Below the pieces are notes generated by a model. The model did not search any database, had not been told where the DNA came from, and was given only the letters and a program-made list of their open reading frames with translations. From positions 1-45,402 of IMG/VR virus record IMGVR_UViG_3300003323_000119: 45,402 bases of DNA. One strand, 5' to 3'. The translations under genes and the position numbers were made by a program. Shown piece after piece: positions 1 through 7,369 of the stretch. Position 1 is the stretch's first letter. Every line of letters begins with the position of its first letter. Source of the DNA: a virus.

Positions 1-872
1 GCGTCAGCTCGCGGCTGCCCATTCTTTTGTACAAACTTCCCCCATACAAAAGCACGTGCTCTAACTACAGAGAAGACTTCTCCATCATCCAAACCCTCCT
101 CACACAAACCATATGCCAAACGCATAAGTGCACCGCTGCGAGAACCTTCACCAATCATCTTTGTAAGAAGGTCAACAAGATCAGGGTTCTTGATTGACCG
201 CTCAAGCAAAACAGATTGGTGATCGGGGATCAGCATCGGATTGAAATTAGTAAGAGTTGCCTCATCGCTTCTTGCTACAGGAACAAATCGGAAGTCAGCT
301 TCGAGATCGAAAATGGCTTCCTTTTTAATACTTAGAATCTTTACTGGATGCTTTTCTTCATACTTATGGTTCATAGAACCTACAGCACGTAGACCGTGAT
401 TACCCTTCCAGGCTCCCACATCAGCATCTAGTGCGTAGGCAATATTTCTATTGATCGTCTGAAATTCCAAGAGATCTGTGCAGAACTCTTTCAGACGCCA
501 ATACATGTGTACCTTGGATTCCAAGGAACTTTGCACTACCAAGGTGGGGAGGCCCAGTTGGAATTCATGAAGTCTAATATCACTGGGCACCCCCTTATCG
601 CAGTCCGCCCAAACTACGAAAGTTCCCTTTACATTGGAAACTTCACCATTGGCTTCTTCAAACAACGCAGGCATAAGCCAGATATCACGAAGAGTTCCTG
701 CTTCACGAACAAAGTCGTGAACAGCCTCTCGATGATCCGGCCAGTAGAAATAGGATTCTGATACTTCATCAGCGACCGGATCATGAACTCTTGTTGTTAC
801 CCAACCTTCAATATCTCCAGACCCATAAAGAATGTCGAGCTGGATATCTAGTGCATGACGGTCGTACGACAA
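1..872 (-). CDS. Primase-helicase, N-terminal (AEP/RepB-type primase) part, cut by window edge
   Basis: Seen: an open minus-strand frame of 290 codons runs off base 1. The TTG start at 872 has AAGGA about 8-12 nt upstream and lies just after the stop of the preceding gene. Motifs fit archaeo-eukaryotic primases of the RepB_primase kind: hydrophobic strand FVVWADCD with acidic D90 and D92, a strand with VHMYW and H122, and LRAVGSMNHK near residues 161-170 carrying the conserved R...N.K pattern. Known: such enzymes make primers or short DNA on single-stranded template. Joined to the other end of the window, this frame continues without a stop into the helicase at 44379-45402, giving 1896 nt and 631 residues. 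Inference: a bifunctional replication primase-helicase. The domain call is strong; the join rests on the frame and the domain order. Confidence 0.82.
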   Translation of the reverse strand, partial: MSYDRHALDIQLDILYGSGDIEGWVTTRVHDPVADEVSESYFYWPDHREAVHDFVREAGTLRDIWLMPALFEEANGEVSNVKGTFVVWADCDKGVPSDIRLHEFQLGLPTLVVQSSLESKVHMYWRLKEFCTDLLEFQTINRNIAYALDADVGAWKGNHGLRAVGSMNHKYEEKHPVKILSIKKEAIFDLEADFRFVPVARSDEATLTNFNPMLIPDHQSVLLERSIKNPDLVDLLTKMIGEGSRSGALMRLAYGLCEEGLDDGEVFSVVRARAFVWGKFVQKNGQPRAD

Positions 873-878
873 CTTTAC

Positions 879-1412
879 TTATTCCTTTTCTTCGGTCTCC
901 ACAACAGGGAGTTCCAAATCCTGAATAGGCTTTCCGGCATTAGCTAGCATTTTCCATGCGAGCTTACGCCCGGGATCGGTTTCTTGTGCAGCATTATAAG
1001 CTGCGATCTGTAGCGAACCCACCGGATGGTGTTGACAAAAACATCCCTGGCTTTTTTCGCCAGGCTCCCCACAATGATCCTTCATGTCTCCAAGAGGATT
1101 TGCCGCACTCTTACATCCATCGCAAATCAAGAATTTATCCTCTACGATTCCGAAAACAGACATATAAGTTGTGCCAAATCGGCCAGCATGGCTCATACGC
1201 TTAAAGGCTGGGCATTCATTAAGAATATGTGTAGCGTATGTTCCAGGAAGAACCTTAGTAAGTTCGTGATTCTTATCTAGAACCTTATTATAGTCAAGGT
1301 CCGATTCACTGCCAAGAAATTCTTCATCTTTGGCAGTACAAAAATCACACCACCATCGAACGTACCATTCCCTCTTTTCTCCAACCTTCCGAGTATGAAA
1401 TTTATAAGTCAA
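879..1412 (-). CDS. Cys/His-rich hypothetical protein, 177 aa
   Basis: A 177-residue protein between the SSB-like gene and the primase-helicase in the leftward replication block. The TTG start at 1412 has GGGGAAGAG close upstream. It holds paired cysteines at WWCDFC near residue 22, CDGC near 97, and a CFCQHH cluster near 125-129, so it probably binds zinc. The C-terminal 40 residues are acidic and look flexible. I recognise no family. Its position suggests a replication accessory role, which is inference only. The stop lies 6 nt before the primase start, so the two are probably co-translated. Confidence 0.7.
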   Translation of the reverse strand: MTYKFHTRKVGEKREWYVRWWCDFCTAKDEEFLGSESDLDYNKVLDKNHELTKVLPGTYATHILNECPAFKRMSHAGRFGTTYMSVFGIVEDKFLICDGCKSAANPLGDMKDHCGEPGEKSQGCFCQHHPVGSLQIAAYNAAQETDPGRKLAWKMLANAGKPIQDLELPVVETEEKE

Positions 1413-1456
1413 GACTCTTCCCCAAGTCTAGTGGTGGCCTGCTAAGCAGATAAGAA

Positions 1457-1487
1457 GCTGCCCCTCCTATACAATAGAAGGGGCAGC
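1457..1487 (-). terminator. Hairpin between SSB-like gene and Cys-rich gene
   Basis: A 9-bp perfect stem of GC-rich arms (gctgcccct / aggggcagc) encloses 13 nt, just downstream of the SSB-like stop at 1499 on the minus strand. The sequence after it on that strand is only moderately U-rich, so it may be a weak terminator or an mRNA-stabilising hairpin. Confidence 0.5.
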
Positions 1488-1498
1488 AGCTTACCTAA

Positions 1499-2251
1499 TT
1501 AGAAGGAAGCCCCGGGACCACTACGGGAGAACTGAGACATACCCTTGTTGGCCTCTTCCACAGAGAACAGCTTTACCATGTCAGCCTTCTGACGACCAGT
1601 CAGGTTGTTATCACGGTCTCGTGCGGGAACGTTGTTGATCTGACCGTAAAATTCCCGGTTAATGAGAAGACGCTGCACAGACTTGAGGTTGAAAGACAGA
1701 ACCTCTGCCTCATTCAGACCAAACTTATCGAAGTAGAAACGAATGCGATTCTTAAGGGTTTCGACCTGATCCGGAGTGCGATCCACATCCTTACTGGGGA
1801 GAACAATCCACATCTTGTATGCACGGCCGATCTGGTTTTCCTTACCAGCCTTGATAGTCGCCGTAACTTCGATGCTAAGAACCTTGGTCTCCGGGTTCTT
1901 CTTCGGAGTCGCAGCAGAGATTCGGAACAGGTACATCCCGGGAAGAATCGGGGCAAAAGGATCGACAATTTCCTTCGAAACATCTGTGACGTCAAAGATG
2001 TTCTCGTCTTCAGAGAGACCATAATCGACGTTCGCAGCTGCATTCCCACCGAAGCCACCAAACGGGTTTCCACCAGAATTGTTGGCATCAGAAAGGAACG
2101 AAGGAACTCCGTCAAAACTTGCCGGGGGGGTGTTGTTGTCGTCGGAACCAGACAGGAACGAGGGGACGTCAGACATTGTCTCACTACTTTCTTCAGTGGG
2201 AATGTTTTCTTCGGTGCTGCTCTCGGGCTTTACTTCCGGCTTGCGCGCCAT
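1499..2251 (-). CDS. SSB-like single-stranded DNA-binding protein (DUF669-like)
   Basis: A 250-residue protein. Residues 1-85 are acidic, Ser/Gly/Asn-rich and low in complexity, with two copies of VPSFLS. Residues about 95-235 contain alternating strands beginning LPGMYLFRISAA and LSIEVTATI, as expected of an OB-like fold. Known: phage DUF669-type SSBs are usually encoded next to Sak4-type ATPases, as here, where the two genes overlap by 22 nt. Unlike classical SSB, the disordered acidic segment is at the N-terminus. Inference: it coats single-stranded DNA in replication and recombination. Assignment rests on context and strand pattern, not on a diagnostic motif. Confidence 0.55.
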   Translation of the reverse strand: MARKPEVKPESSTEENIPTEESSETMSDVPSFLSGSDDNNTPPASFDGVPSFLSDANNSGGNPFGGFGGNAAANVDYGLSEDENIFDVTDVSKEIVDPFAPILPGMYLFRISAATPKKNPETKVLSIEVTATIKAGKENQIGRAYKMWIVLPSKDVDRTPDQVETLKNRIRFYFDKFGLNEAEVLSFNLKSVQRLLINREFYGQINNVPARDRDNNLTGRQKADMVKLFSVEEANKGMSQFSRSGPGASF

Positions 2252-2982
2252 TCGTTAATCACCTTCAAGAAATTGTCGTCTGATACGGCATCAGGCATAC
2301 TAGACAATTGACTCTTTGCAGCAAACTCGTTTGCCTTAGTCCGGACGGTCAAAAATCGCTGACCATCTGTCGTTCGCTGCAAATAACCAATGATATTCGC
2401 TTGTCCGTTGAGAGCATTATAGACCTTATCAGTCATTGCCGGTCGCGGGATCGGATAGATAACATTCTTCTTTTCCTGCGGAAACTGGACATGTGCGCAG
2501 ATTGTTACATCTACCATGTCCTGCTTCGCAAGTCGCCCGAAAATATCAGTCCAAACTCGCAAGCTATTATTATAATCCCCCAGAACCGGGAGAGTTGGGT
2601 TTGCCCTTGTTAGCTTAATACCATCCGGATTGTTGGGGTCCATCGCTTCGTTGATGAAGAATTCTTGGACGCCTGCAAAACTGTCGATAGCAAAATGCTT
2701 TACCGGGAGTCCACCAATTTCCCAACCCTTGCTGATCTCGTAGAAGATATCATCGAAGTCACGAATGCTTTCGACGGGAATTACTTCTGTCTTCTTAGCC
2801 AGCTCGGGGAAATCGTTTAGTGCACGGTGACCGGACTCCGCAGTAAGGATAACTAGAGAACCTGTCTCCTCAGTCATCTTTGCAGTAAGAACAGTCTTAC
2901 CTACGTTGGGATTACCATATAGAACTGTGAAAAGTCGTCGTGGCATATCATACGCATTCGCAGCTCGCCTACGGATAGACAC
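2230..2982 (-). CDS. Sak4-type RecA-fold ATPase (single-strand annealing/recombination)
   Basis: A 250-residue P-loop ATPase. Walker A GNPNVGKT lies at residues 23-30 after a basic N-terminus; a hydrophobic strand FAIDSF serves as the Walker B region, with ICAHVQ further on, as in the AAA_24/Sak4 group. I chose the GTG at 2982, which overlaps the preceding stop as TAGTG and has AGGAAGGAAAG 6-7 nt upstream; a TTG at 3027 has no such site. Known: Sak4 proteins are minimal RecA-core recombinases that work with a cognate SSB, and an SSB-like gene follows directly. Inference: homologous recombination or replication restart during infection. Confidence 0.75.
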   Translation of the reverse strand: MSIRRRAANAYDMPRRLFTVLYGNPNVGKTVLTAKMTEETGSLVILTAESGHRALNDFPELAKKTEVIPVESIRDFDDIFYEISKGWEIGGLPVKHFAIDSFAGVQEFFINEAMDPNNPDGIKLTRANPTLPVLGDYNNSLRVWTDIFGRLAKQDMVDVTICAHVQFPQEKKNVIYPIPRPAMTDKVYNALNGQANIIGYLQRTTDGQRFLTVRTKANEFAAKSQLSSMPDAVSDDNFLKVINEWRASRK

Positions 2983-3209
2983 TACAGTGCTTTCCTTCCT
3001 ACAATCACGTGCTTGTAGCGAGTACAAAGTTCTGTCTGCATTCCCACTATATCACCTTCGGGAATGTAATACTTATTTAGTTGGGAACTCGCATCAAGTG
3101 GATTTCGAGCAAGGACTAGATGTACTTCTTTTCTTGGAACTTCTGTGTCAGACTCTTTGAAGAATATTGTTAGCTCGTAAAGTTGTTTTGCATCGGGTTC
3201 ATTATACAT
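2982..3209 (-). CDS. Small hypothetical protein, 75 aa
   Basis: A 75-residue protein translationally coupled on both sides: its ATG overlaps the stop of the Cas4-like nuclease gene (TGATG) and its stop overlaps the GTG of the Sak4-type gene. The sequence has strand-forming stretches (YELTIFFKES, EVHLVLARN) and a basic end. No motif is recognised. Its placement between the nuclease and the recombinase suggests a recombination accessory role, by context only. Confidence 0.65.
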   Translation of the reverse strand: MYNEPDAKQLYELTIFFKESDTEVPRKEVHLVLARNPLDASSQLNKYYIPEGDIVGMQTELCTRYKHVIVGRKAL

Positions 3210-4072
3210 CAGTCTGTCTTGTCCTCGTAACCGTAAGAGTTAGGGACAAAAGAGACCTGCTCAAGAATGGTGGTGTCTTGTCCTTCGAGCTGCGCCTTAC
3301 AAAGAACCCAAAAAGCACAGTACTCGCAATTGTACTTGACCATCGTGCGTAGTGCGGCACGATCCACTTCTTCTCGGGACATACTCTTGTAGCGATTAAT
3401 TCGCTCAGCCGCAGCCGTGTGGTTATTCGCTACAGCAACAAGTTCAAGCTCAGTAGGAGTAATGTACTCCCTCTGAAACTTAACTGTCGCGTCTTCTCGA
3501 TGGCGCAGCTCATTTACCATGCCATACTCAACATTTTCTCCCGGGAACAACCTACGGAGACCGGTGACATAACCCGGAAGCTGACTGTTGATTTCAATTG
3601 CTACCTTGGGCCAGAAGTTATACAGAAACTTGTGATCCCAAGGAACAATGAAGCCATCAAGCTTGTTGCGCATGACAACGTCGGCTCGGCCAACAAAATT
3701 AATCTCAGGAACTTCGAGCAGTATTTCAACGCCGAGAATTTCCCACATATCAAGTTCGTCGTCGTAGAACTTGAAGTACTCAAGCAGAAGTGTACCCAGA
3801 GACGAATACATCTGGGACATATCTGGATCGTGCATGTGCTCGACGGAACGCTCAAGAAGCCTGTTATACGTTGCCTTTATGGCATCCTTCCGAGGAACAC
3901 CTTCCATAACGCTCCGATAGTAGAACTCCAGAGCCTTATGTCCGATGACACCTCGGGTAATAGCTTCGCCGATACTTACCGGCTCATAGTTGTAGGCAGG
4001 ATGATGTGCGTACTTCCATTGAGTCTCACAACTCAGAAGGCTCATCACCTGCGAATTAGATGCATTCGGCAC
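3209..4072 (-). CDS. Cas4-like PD-(D/E)XK exonuclease with predicted Fe-S cluster
   Basis: A 287-residue nuclease. From the GTG at 4072 the order is: C15 (LLSCETQ); H45 in GHKALEF; D131 in GRADVV; the catalytic D146-H147-K148 (PWDHKF); then C249, C252 and C258 near the C-terminus. One N-terminal and three C-terminal cysteines around a PD-(D/E)XK core are the hallmark of Cas4/AddB-type [4Fe-4S] exonucleases. The GTG follows GAGG by 10 nt and overlaps the upstream gene by 17 nt; in-frame ATGs at 4090, 4111 and 4144 are possible but overlap more. Known: the family resects DNA ends. Together with Sak4 and the SSB-like protein it forms a plausible recombination cassette. Confidence 0.82.
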   Translation of the reverse strand: MPNASNSQVMSLLSCETQWKYAHHPAYNYEPVSIGEAITRGVIGHKALEFYYRSVMEGVPRKDAIKATYNRLLERSVEHMHDPDMSQMYSSLGTLLLEYFKFYDDELDMWEILGVEILLEVPEINFVGRADVVMRNKLDGFIVPWDHKFLYNFWPKVAIEINSQLPGYVTGLRRLFPGENVEYGMVNELRHREDATVKFQREYITPTELELVAVANNHTAAAERINRYKSMSREEVDRAALRTMVKYNCEYCAFWVLCKAQLEGQDTTILEQVSFVPNSYGYEDKTD

Positions 4073-4478
4073 AGTAATACATCCTCGCATAGTTCGTGTG
4101 AAATTGTTCATTAATCTTGCGGATGTTATACCCACAGCGTGCAAGTCGGATTACACTGGGTACGTCTTCTGGTGCATCCCTATCAATAAAATACTCTTCA
4201 CAAATATCGCATTGGTAGAGTACATCAATGATCGGGAATCTATCGCAAAAGTACTTACCATAACTTACTTCTACGATATTGTTTGTTGTGAAAGGAAAGA
4301 TTTCCCAACACGAACGCACAGAGGACCAGTGTACCACCTGGCCATCCTTTACGCATCTTTGCAGGTCAGACCCCATGGATGGTACACAAACACACAGCTG
4401 TGCGACCAAATTGTCCGGAATGTCCGATTTAATTTCTTCCCACCATTTTGGAAACCAATTAGAATCCTTCCAGTACAA
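4056..4478 (-). CDS. Hypothetical protein with C-terminal zinc-ribbon-like motif
   Basis: A 140-residue protein starting at a TTG (4478) that has AAGGAG 6 nt upstream, which fixes the start. The N-terminus is Trp-rich. Two CxxC pairs lie towards the C-terminus (CDIC near residue 90 and CAEC at the end), suggesting a zinc ribbon. A 13-bp hairpin lies just upstream. Function is not recognised; it sits ahead of the Cas4-like nuclease in the leftward operon. Confidence 0.68.
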   Translation of the reverse strand: MYWKDSNWFPKWWEEIKSDIPDNLVAQLCVCVPSMGSDLQRCVKDGQVVHWSSVRSCWEIFPFTTNNIVEVSYGKYFCDRFPIIDVLYQCDICEEYFIDRDAPEDVPSVIRLARCGYNIRKINEQFHTNYARMYYCAECI

Positions 4479-4498
4479 AAGTTACTCCTTACATGGAA

Positions 4499-4535
4499 TC
4501 GGCTACAGAAAGCCCTTTGGCATTTCTGTAGCCGA
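4499..4535 (-). other. 13-bp hairpin made from the GCTACA/TGTAGC word
   Basis: Perfect inverted repeat tcggctacagaaa / tttctgtagccga with an 11-nt loop, in the gap between the genes at 4557-4862 and 4056-4478. There is no U-tract on either strand, and the ribosome-binding site of the next gene follows about 10 nt later. It is more likely a processing, stability or attenuation hairpin than a simple intrinsic terminator. Confidence 0.6.
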
Positions 4536-4556
4536 CTAATTGAATGGCTGAGTATA

Positions 4557-4862
4557 TCACTTACGGAAGAACTCCGCAAACGTTTCCCTACCCTCAGGGC
4601 TGTTCTTCCAAGCGTCAGCTTCTGCGCTTGTTCCGTCGTACTTTCCCTCATAAATATTGGGGATCAAGTGGTCCAAGCTACACAACTTAAGCTCCTGAAG
4701 GAGTACAGACTGTGGCATGTCGTGACTACCAAAGTAGTCGTTAAACTCGCTCTTCTCGGCTCGACTAATCAGGGCTTCGATTCTCTTGAAATCATGCTTG
4801 TTCTTTACACCCTTGAGTGCTTCCTTGAGATCATTAACCAGAATTTCATCGCTGGGATACAT
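4557..4862 (-). CDS. Hypothetical protein, 101 aa
   Basis: A mainly helical 101-residue protein, rich in Lys and Glu, with no motif that I recognise. Its ATG follows directly after the stop of the HNH endonuclease gene (TAAATG), so it is probably translated by coupling. It is the last gene before the hairpin at 4499-4535. Confidence 0.65.
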   Translation of the reverse strand: MYPSDEILVNDLKEALKGVKNKHDFKRIEALISRAEKSEFNDYFGSHDMPQSVLLQELKLCSLDHLIPNIYEGKYDGTSAEADAWKNSPEGRETFAEFFRK

Positions 4863-5411
4863 TTAATCCACCGCCTTCTTTAGCTTACCTTTTTGGAACC
4901 ATTCAAATTCGCTGGCAGCTAGCTCTTGGACTGTTGCTTCCACGGGGGAGTGGCTTGGATAGGTGGCTCCCCATACATAGTCTTTGTCATTAAGAGCATG
5001 CCACCTGTTGTGACAGTTGTGACAAATTCTGTGGACGTTACCACGTTCATTGTTGAGCGTGTTTTTGTCGGGGCCGTGGTGTCTTGCCTGTTGGAGGCCA
5101 TTGATGCAGCCCACAATAGGAGTTGCTCCGCCCCCGCAATGCTTCTTCTTCTGCCACTCACAAGCTGCCATTGCATCCAATGGATACAATTTAGCAGCGC
5201 GTTTGCGCCCTGTTGACTGCTGATCTTTTAGCTCCGCATCTAGTTTGTACGTCGTGATTTCGTCAAAAGAATCAAGAACATCATCGTCCCCGCCCCCATC
5301 AAAAAGGATGTCGCTGCCACAATCGCAATTACCATGATCTAGACACTCCCATTTTCTACCCAAATTGCAGGCAACACATTTAATCCGGCTGTTCGCCCCT
5401 ACGTTGCTCAT
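4863..5411 (-). CDS. HNH endonuclease
   Basis: A 182-residue protein. The C-terminal half carries the HNH pattern: C102, paired H111-H112 followed by GPDKNTLNNE, H127, then C130-x2-C133-H134 and W137-H138. Known: actinophages often encode this version, with the HHGPDKNTLNNE signature; the fold nicks or cuts DNA using one metal ion. The N-terminal 40 residues add a further Cys-rich region (CVAC, CDCG), perhaps a second zinc site. It lies within the replication/recombination operon and not beside the terminase, so it could act in recombination, host DNA breakdown or homing. It overlaps the upstream gene by 32 nt. Confidence 0.8.
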   Translation of the reverse strand: MSNVGANSRIKCVACNLGRKWECLDHGNCDCGSDILFDGGGDDDVLDSFDEITTYKLDAELKDQQSTGRKRAAKLYPLDAMAACEWQKKKHCGGGATPIVGCINGLQQARHHGPDKNTLNNERGNVHRICHNCHNRWHALNDKDYVWGATYPSHSPVEATVQELAASEFEWFQKGKLKKAVD

Positions 5412-5649
5412 GGAGCATCCATTCAGTTTCGAATGCCTGACGCTTTACTCCATGCAACACTACCGTACGAGACTTACCTTCAATATGGTGATGAATAACA
5501 AGTACTGAGTTGGGATTCTCCTTTCCCATATTATAGGTAATAAGTGCATCCGGATCATTTACTACGCTATGGGTAAACTTCTCCATCGACATGTGGATTT
5601 CCTTGCCTTGAACCACATCGTAGATAAAGATGTCAGTCGGATTGGCCAT
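5380..5649 (-). CDS. Hypothetical protein, 89 aa
   Basis: The ATG at 5649 is chosen because GGAGG lies 8 nt upstream and it overlaps the preceding stop as TAATG; an in-frame ATG at 5664 is less well placed. The protein has beta-strand-like segments, including SVLVIHHHIEG with three consecutive histidines. No family recognised. Confidence 0.65.
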   Translation of the reverse strand: MANPTDIFIYDVVQGKEIHMSMEKFTHSVVNDPDALITYNMGKENPNSVLVIHHHIEGKSRTVVLHGVKRQAFETEWMLHEQRRGEQPD

Positions 5650-5873
5650 TACTTGTACCTCCATTTTGCTTCATAACCTTCGGAACCTCTTTTACCTGGA
5701 GAGATTTGCCTAATCTTATTTTCTCTCCATAGAGAATGAAGACCTGCGGATACTGTCGTCTCTTTATATTCAAACTCAGGAAATCTTTTGCTTAGATACT
5801 CTATAAGACTCCTTACTGTTACTACCATTGTCGGGTTTTTAGCCATGTAAATAAGAACTTGCTCTTTAACCAT
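5649..5873 (-). CDS. Small winged-helix-like protein, 74 aa
   Basis: The pattern is helix (VKEQVLIYMAKN), a helix pair around VRSLIEYLSKRFP and TTVSAGLHSLWRENKI, then a basic hairpin with GKRGSEGYEAKW. This is the layout of a winged helix that reads DNA, with the second helix as the recognition helix. Coupled by TAATG at both ends. Probably DNA-binding; target unknown. It is one of several such small proteins in this arm. Confidence 0.65.
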   Translation of the reverse strand: MVKEQVLIYMAKNPTMVVTVRSLIEYLSKRFPEFEYKETTVSAGLHSLWRENKIRQISPGKRGSEGYEAKWRYK

Positions 5874-6061
5874 TACTCATTCAAATATTCAGTGAGAAGT
5901 GGATCATACTTCCTTTTTAGTGTACGCATAAGTGTTGCCACTTCTACGATATCCCAATCATGGAAAACCCATCCTAGTTCTTCTTCGACAACTTTAATTG
6001 CTGTCAGGTTTTCAGCACGGGCAACTACGCGACACTTTTCTTTTAGCTGTTCTACATCCAC
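5873..6061 (-). CDS. Small hypothetical protein, 62 aa
   Basis: A 62-residue, mostly helical protein. It is the first gene downstream of the intrinsic terminator at 6077-6116 in the leftward direction, with AGGGA-like sequence ahead of its ATG. No motif recognised. Whether its transcription depends on read-through of that terminator is open. Confidence 0.62.
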   Translation of the reverse strand: MDVEQLKEKCRVVARAENLTAIKVVEEELGWVFHDWDIVEVATLMRTLKRKYDPLLTEYLNE

Positions 6062-6076
6062 TTTATATCCCTAAAA

Positions 6077-6116
6077 CAAAAGAGCCCCCGCTGATTCGGA
6101 AGCGGTGGGCTCTTGG
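6077..6116 (-). terminator. Intrinsic terminator, leftward
   Basis: Arms aagagccc+ccgct and agcg+gggctctt pair over about 13 bp with one bulged base and an 8-nt loop. On the minus strand the stem is followed by TTTTGTTTT. It lies directly after the structured region at 6126-6409 and before the gene at 5873-6061. Confidence 0.8.
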
Positions 6117-6125
6117 GCTTGGCTA

Positions 6126-6409
6126 GGTATCCTCAGAAGTCAAATTCTTCTCTGTGCCAGAAGTCCCGAAACAGATCCGACTCTGTCTCAATTAACTTCT
6201 GAGGATACCCAGACCTTTTGTTCACCAAAGGTGAAATTTAGGGTAGGGAGAGAAACAATATTCACAAGCTCAGCGGCGACGATAAACCTGTGAATTATTC
6301 GGAGGGTTGGACACCGCCCCGGTCGGTCTCTCTCGCCTCTCTCCCTACACCTAGATAGTACCACGCTAACGGCCTAGTTATGCAAGCCGTTTCCTAGATC
6401 ACGTGGTAC
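6126..6409 (-). ncRNA. Candidate structured RNA: three consecutive nested inverted repeats
   Basis: This 380-nt gap (6062-6441) has no convincing gene. Reading leftward it holds three elements. Element 1 (6409-6358) has an 8-bp outer stem and a 6-bp inner stem around a 12-nt loop. Element 2 (6348-6243) has an 11-bp outer stem (gtagggagaga / tctctccctac) enclosing a 7-bp stem (attcaca / tgtgaat) and a GC-rich arm. Element 3 (6209-6126) has a perfect 15-bp outer stem closing a three-way junction with two 5-bp hairpins. An intrinsic terminator follows. The strand is inferred from the terminator and the neighbouring genes. A leftward non-coding RNA or control leader is likeliest; a replication origin with cruciforms is the alternative. 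No known RNA family was recognised. Confidence 0.55.
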
Positions 6410-6441
6410 ACATCACCCAGTCGAGCGCCATTGGTTGACGG

Positions 6442-6624
6442 CTATGTCCGATTTCGCGAGAGCTCAGAGGGCCGCCTCTTGTACTTTGTTTCCCAGCAAT
6501 TATTACATACAGTTCTGGGACGTGAAGGCTTATCAAAAATGCACCCACAAAGTCTACACTCAATGGGTTCACCAATTTCAGCCTCATACAAGTTATACTC
6601 AAATTCCTGATCACTTATGACCAC
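6442..6624 (-). CDS. Small zinc-ribbon protein, 60 aa
   Basis: Contains CRLCGC and CNNC about 15 residues apart, a compact zinc ribbon, followed by a basic tail. The GTG start at 6624 overlaps the preceding stop by 10 nt. It is the last gene before the structured region at 6126-6409. Function unknown; nucleic-acid or protein binding is plausible for such ribbons. Confidence 0.6.
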   Translation of the reverse strand: MVISDQEFEYNLYEAEIGEPIECRLCGCIFDKPSRPRTVCNNCWETKYKRRPSELSRNRT

Positions 6625-6914
6625 GGCGGAATACTCTTTTCATCCTCACCAAGAAGACGAACATTTCCAGCAGTTACTTCGTTGTTATCGTTTCGATACA
6701 CAACAAATACCATAGGAACATAGTCCGACAAGTCTTCCATAGCGTCGGCTACAAAATTAAGAGTAGCGTCATGCTTTTCTGCCAACTCCTCAAAAGTAAC
6801 TTCACCTTCATTTTCATGCTTAGCCACAGTCAGGTCGATAAGAAAACCTAGCGCCACGTGCCACGTAGAATCTTCCTCACCCTTGTTTCCATTGTACTTT
6901 TCGTACTCAGGCAT
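6615..6914 (-). CDS. Hypothetical protein, 99 aa
   Basis: The ATG at 6914 has AGGAGG 5 nt upstream and overlaps the previous gene by 8 nt. The acidic sequence includes a helix-turn-helix-like stretch (TFEELAEKHDATLNFVADAM), then strand-forming residues. It could be a small regulator, but this is weak evidence. Confidence 0.62.
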   Translation of the reverse strand: MPEYEKYNGNKGEEDSTWHVALGFLIDLTVAKHENEGEVTFEELAEKHDATLNFVADAMEDLSDYVPMVFVVYRNDNNEVTAGNVRLLGEDEKSIPPWS

Positions 6915-7134
6915 CCTTACCTCCTATAGTTACATTGTCTGAGTCTTTATTAATGATAATACCGTTTCCGTTAAAGGGTACAACGATATCACCAAGGCTA
7001 TTCACAAGTCGAAAATATGCCTCCTCGTGCATCTCAAGAGTTTCTTGTAGATACTTGTGAGTGTAGCCACAGCAATCTTGAGTAAATGCCTTTGACAACA
7101 TTTCCAGCATCTTGATTTTTCTAGGTACTAGCAC
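6907..7134 (-). CDS. Hypothetical protein, 75 aa
   Basis: GTG start at 7134 just after AGGAGG (4-nt spacing), downstream of the hairpin at 7162-7187. A basic N-terminus is followed by helices and a C-terminal hydrophobic strand region (IVVPFNGNGIIIN). No family recognised. Overlaps the next gene by 8 nt. Confidence 0.6.
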   Translation of the reverse strand: MLVPRKIKMLEMLSKAFTQDCCGYTHKYLQETLEMHEEAYFRLVNSLGDIVVPFNGNGIIINKDSDNVTIGGKDA

Positions 7135-7161
7135 TACACCTCCTAGGTAGTGGATGATAGC

Positions 7162-7187
7162 CGCTACAGGAATTGCTCCCTGTAACG
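7162..7187 (-). other. 9-bp hairpin made from the GCTACAG/CTGTAGC word
   Basis: Arms cgctacagg and cctgtaacg form a 9-bp stem with one G-U pair and an 8-nt loop, in the 64-nt gap between the genes ending at 7199 and starting at 7134. No U-tract follows. It resembles the hairpins at 4499-4535 and 9720-9742 in using the same word for its arms. Confidence 0.5.
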
Positions 7188-7198
7188 ACTAACTACCA

Positions 7199-7366
7199 TT
7201 ACTCAGGGTCTGAAAAAATAGGATGGGGGCGACCATGCAGTCGCTTCTTTTCGTATGGTGGTTCCGGCTTCACCGGATTAATGTGTACGTCTGTAATCTT
7301 TGTCCACTGCTGACAATCATCACAGACTATCAGATAGCAAGGGTTTTCCTTTGTGCAGCTGCTCAT
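7199..7366 (-). CDS. Small Cys-containing protein, 55 aa
   Basis: A complete 55-residue frame from ATG at 7366, with AAGG about 9 nt upstream, to TAA. It begins with four cysteines in the first 18 residues (C4, C10, and the CDDC pair), likely a zinc site, followed by a Pro/Lys-rich tail. It fills what would otherwise be a gap in a tightly packed operon. No family recognised. Confidence 0.58.
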   Translation of the reverse strand: MSSCTKENPCYLIVCDDCQQWTKITDVHINPVKPEPPYEKKRLHGRPHPIFSDPE

Positions 7367-7369
7367 GAT

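Noticed and set aside
507-761. A rightward 84-codon frame at the left edge
   Set aside because: Antisense to the primase domain, which carries clear catalytic motifs.
6243-6348. A known self-cleaving ribozyme in the structured gap
   Set aside because: The invariant cores of hammerhead and HDV-like ribozymes are not present on either strand; twister could not be matched convincingly.
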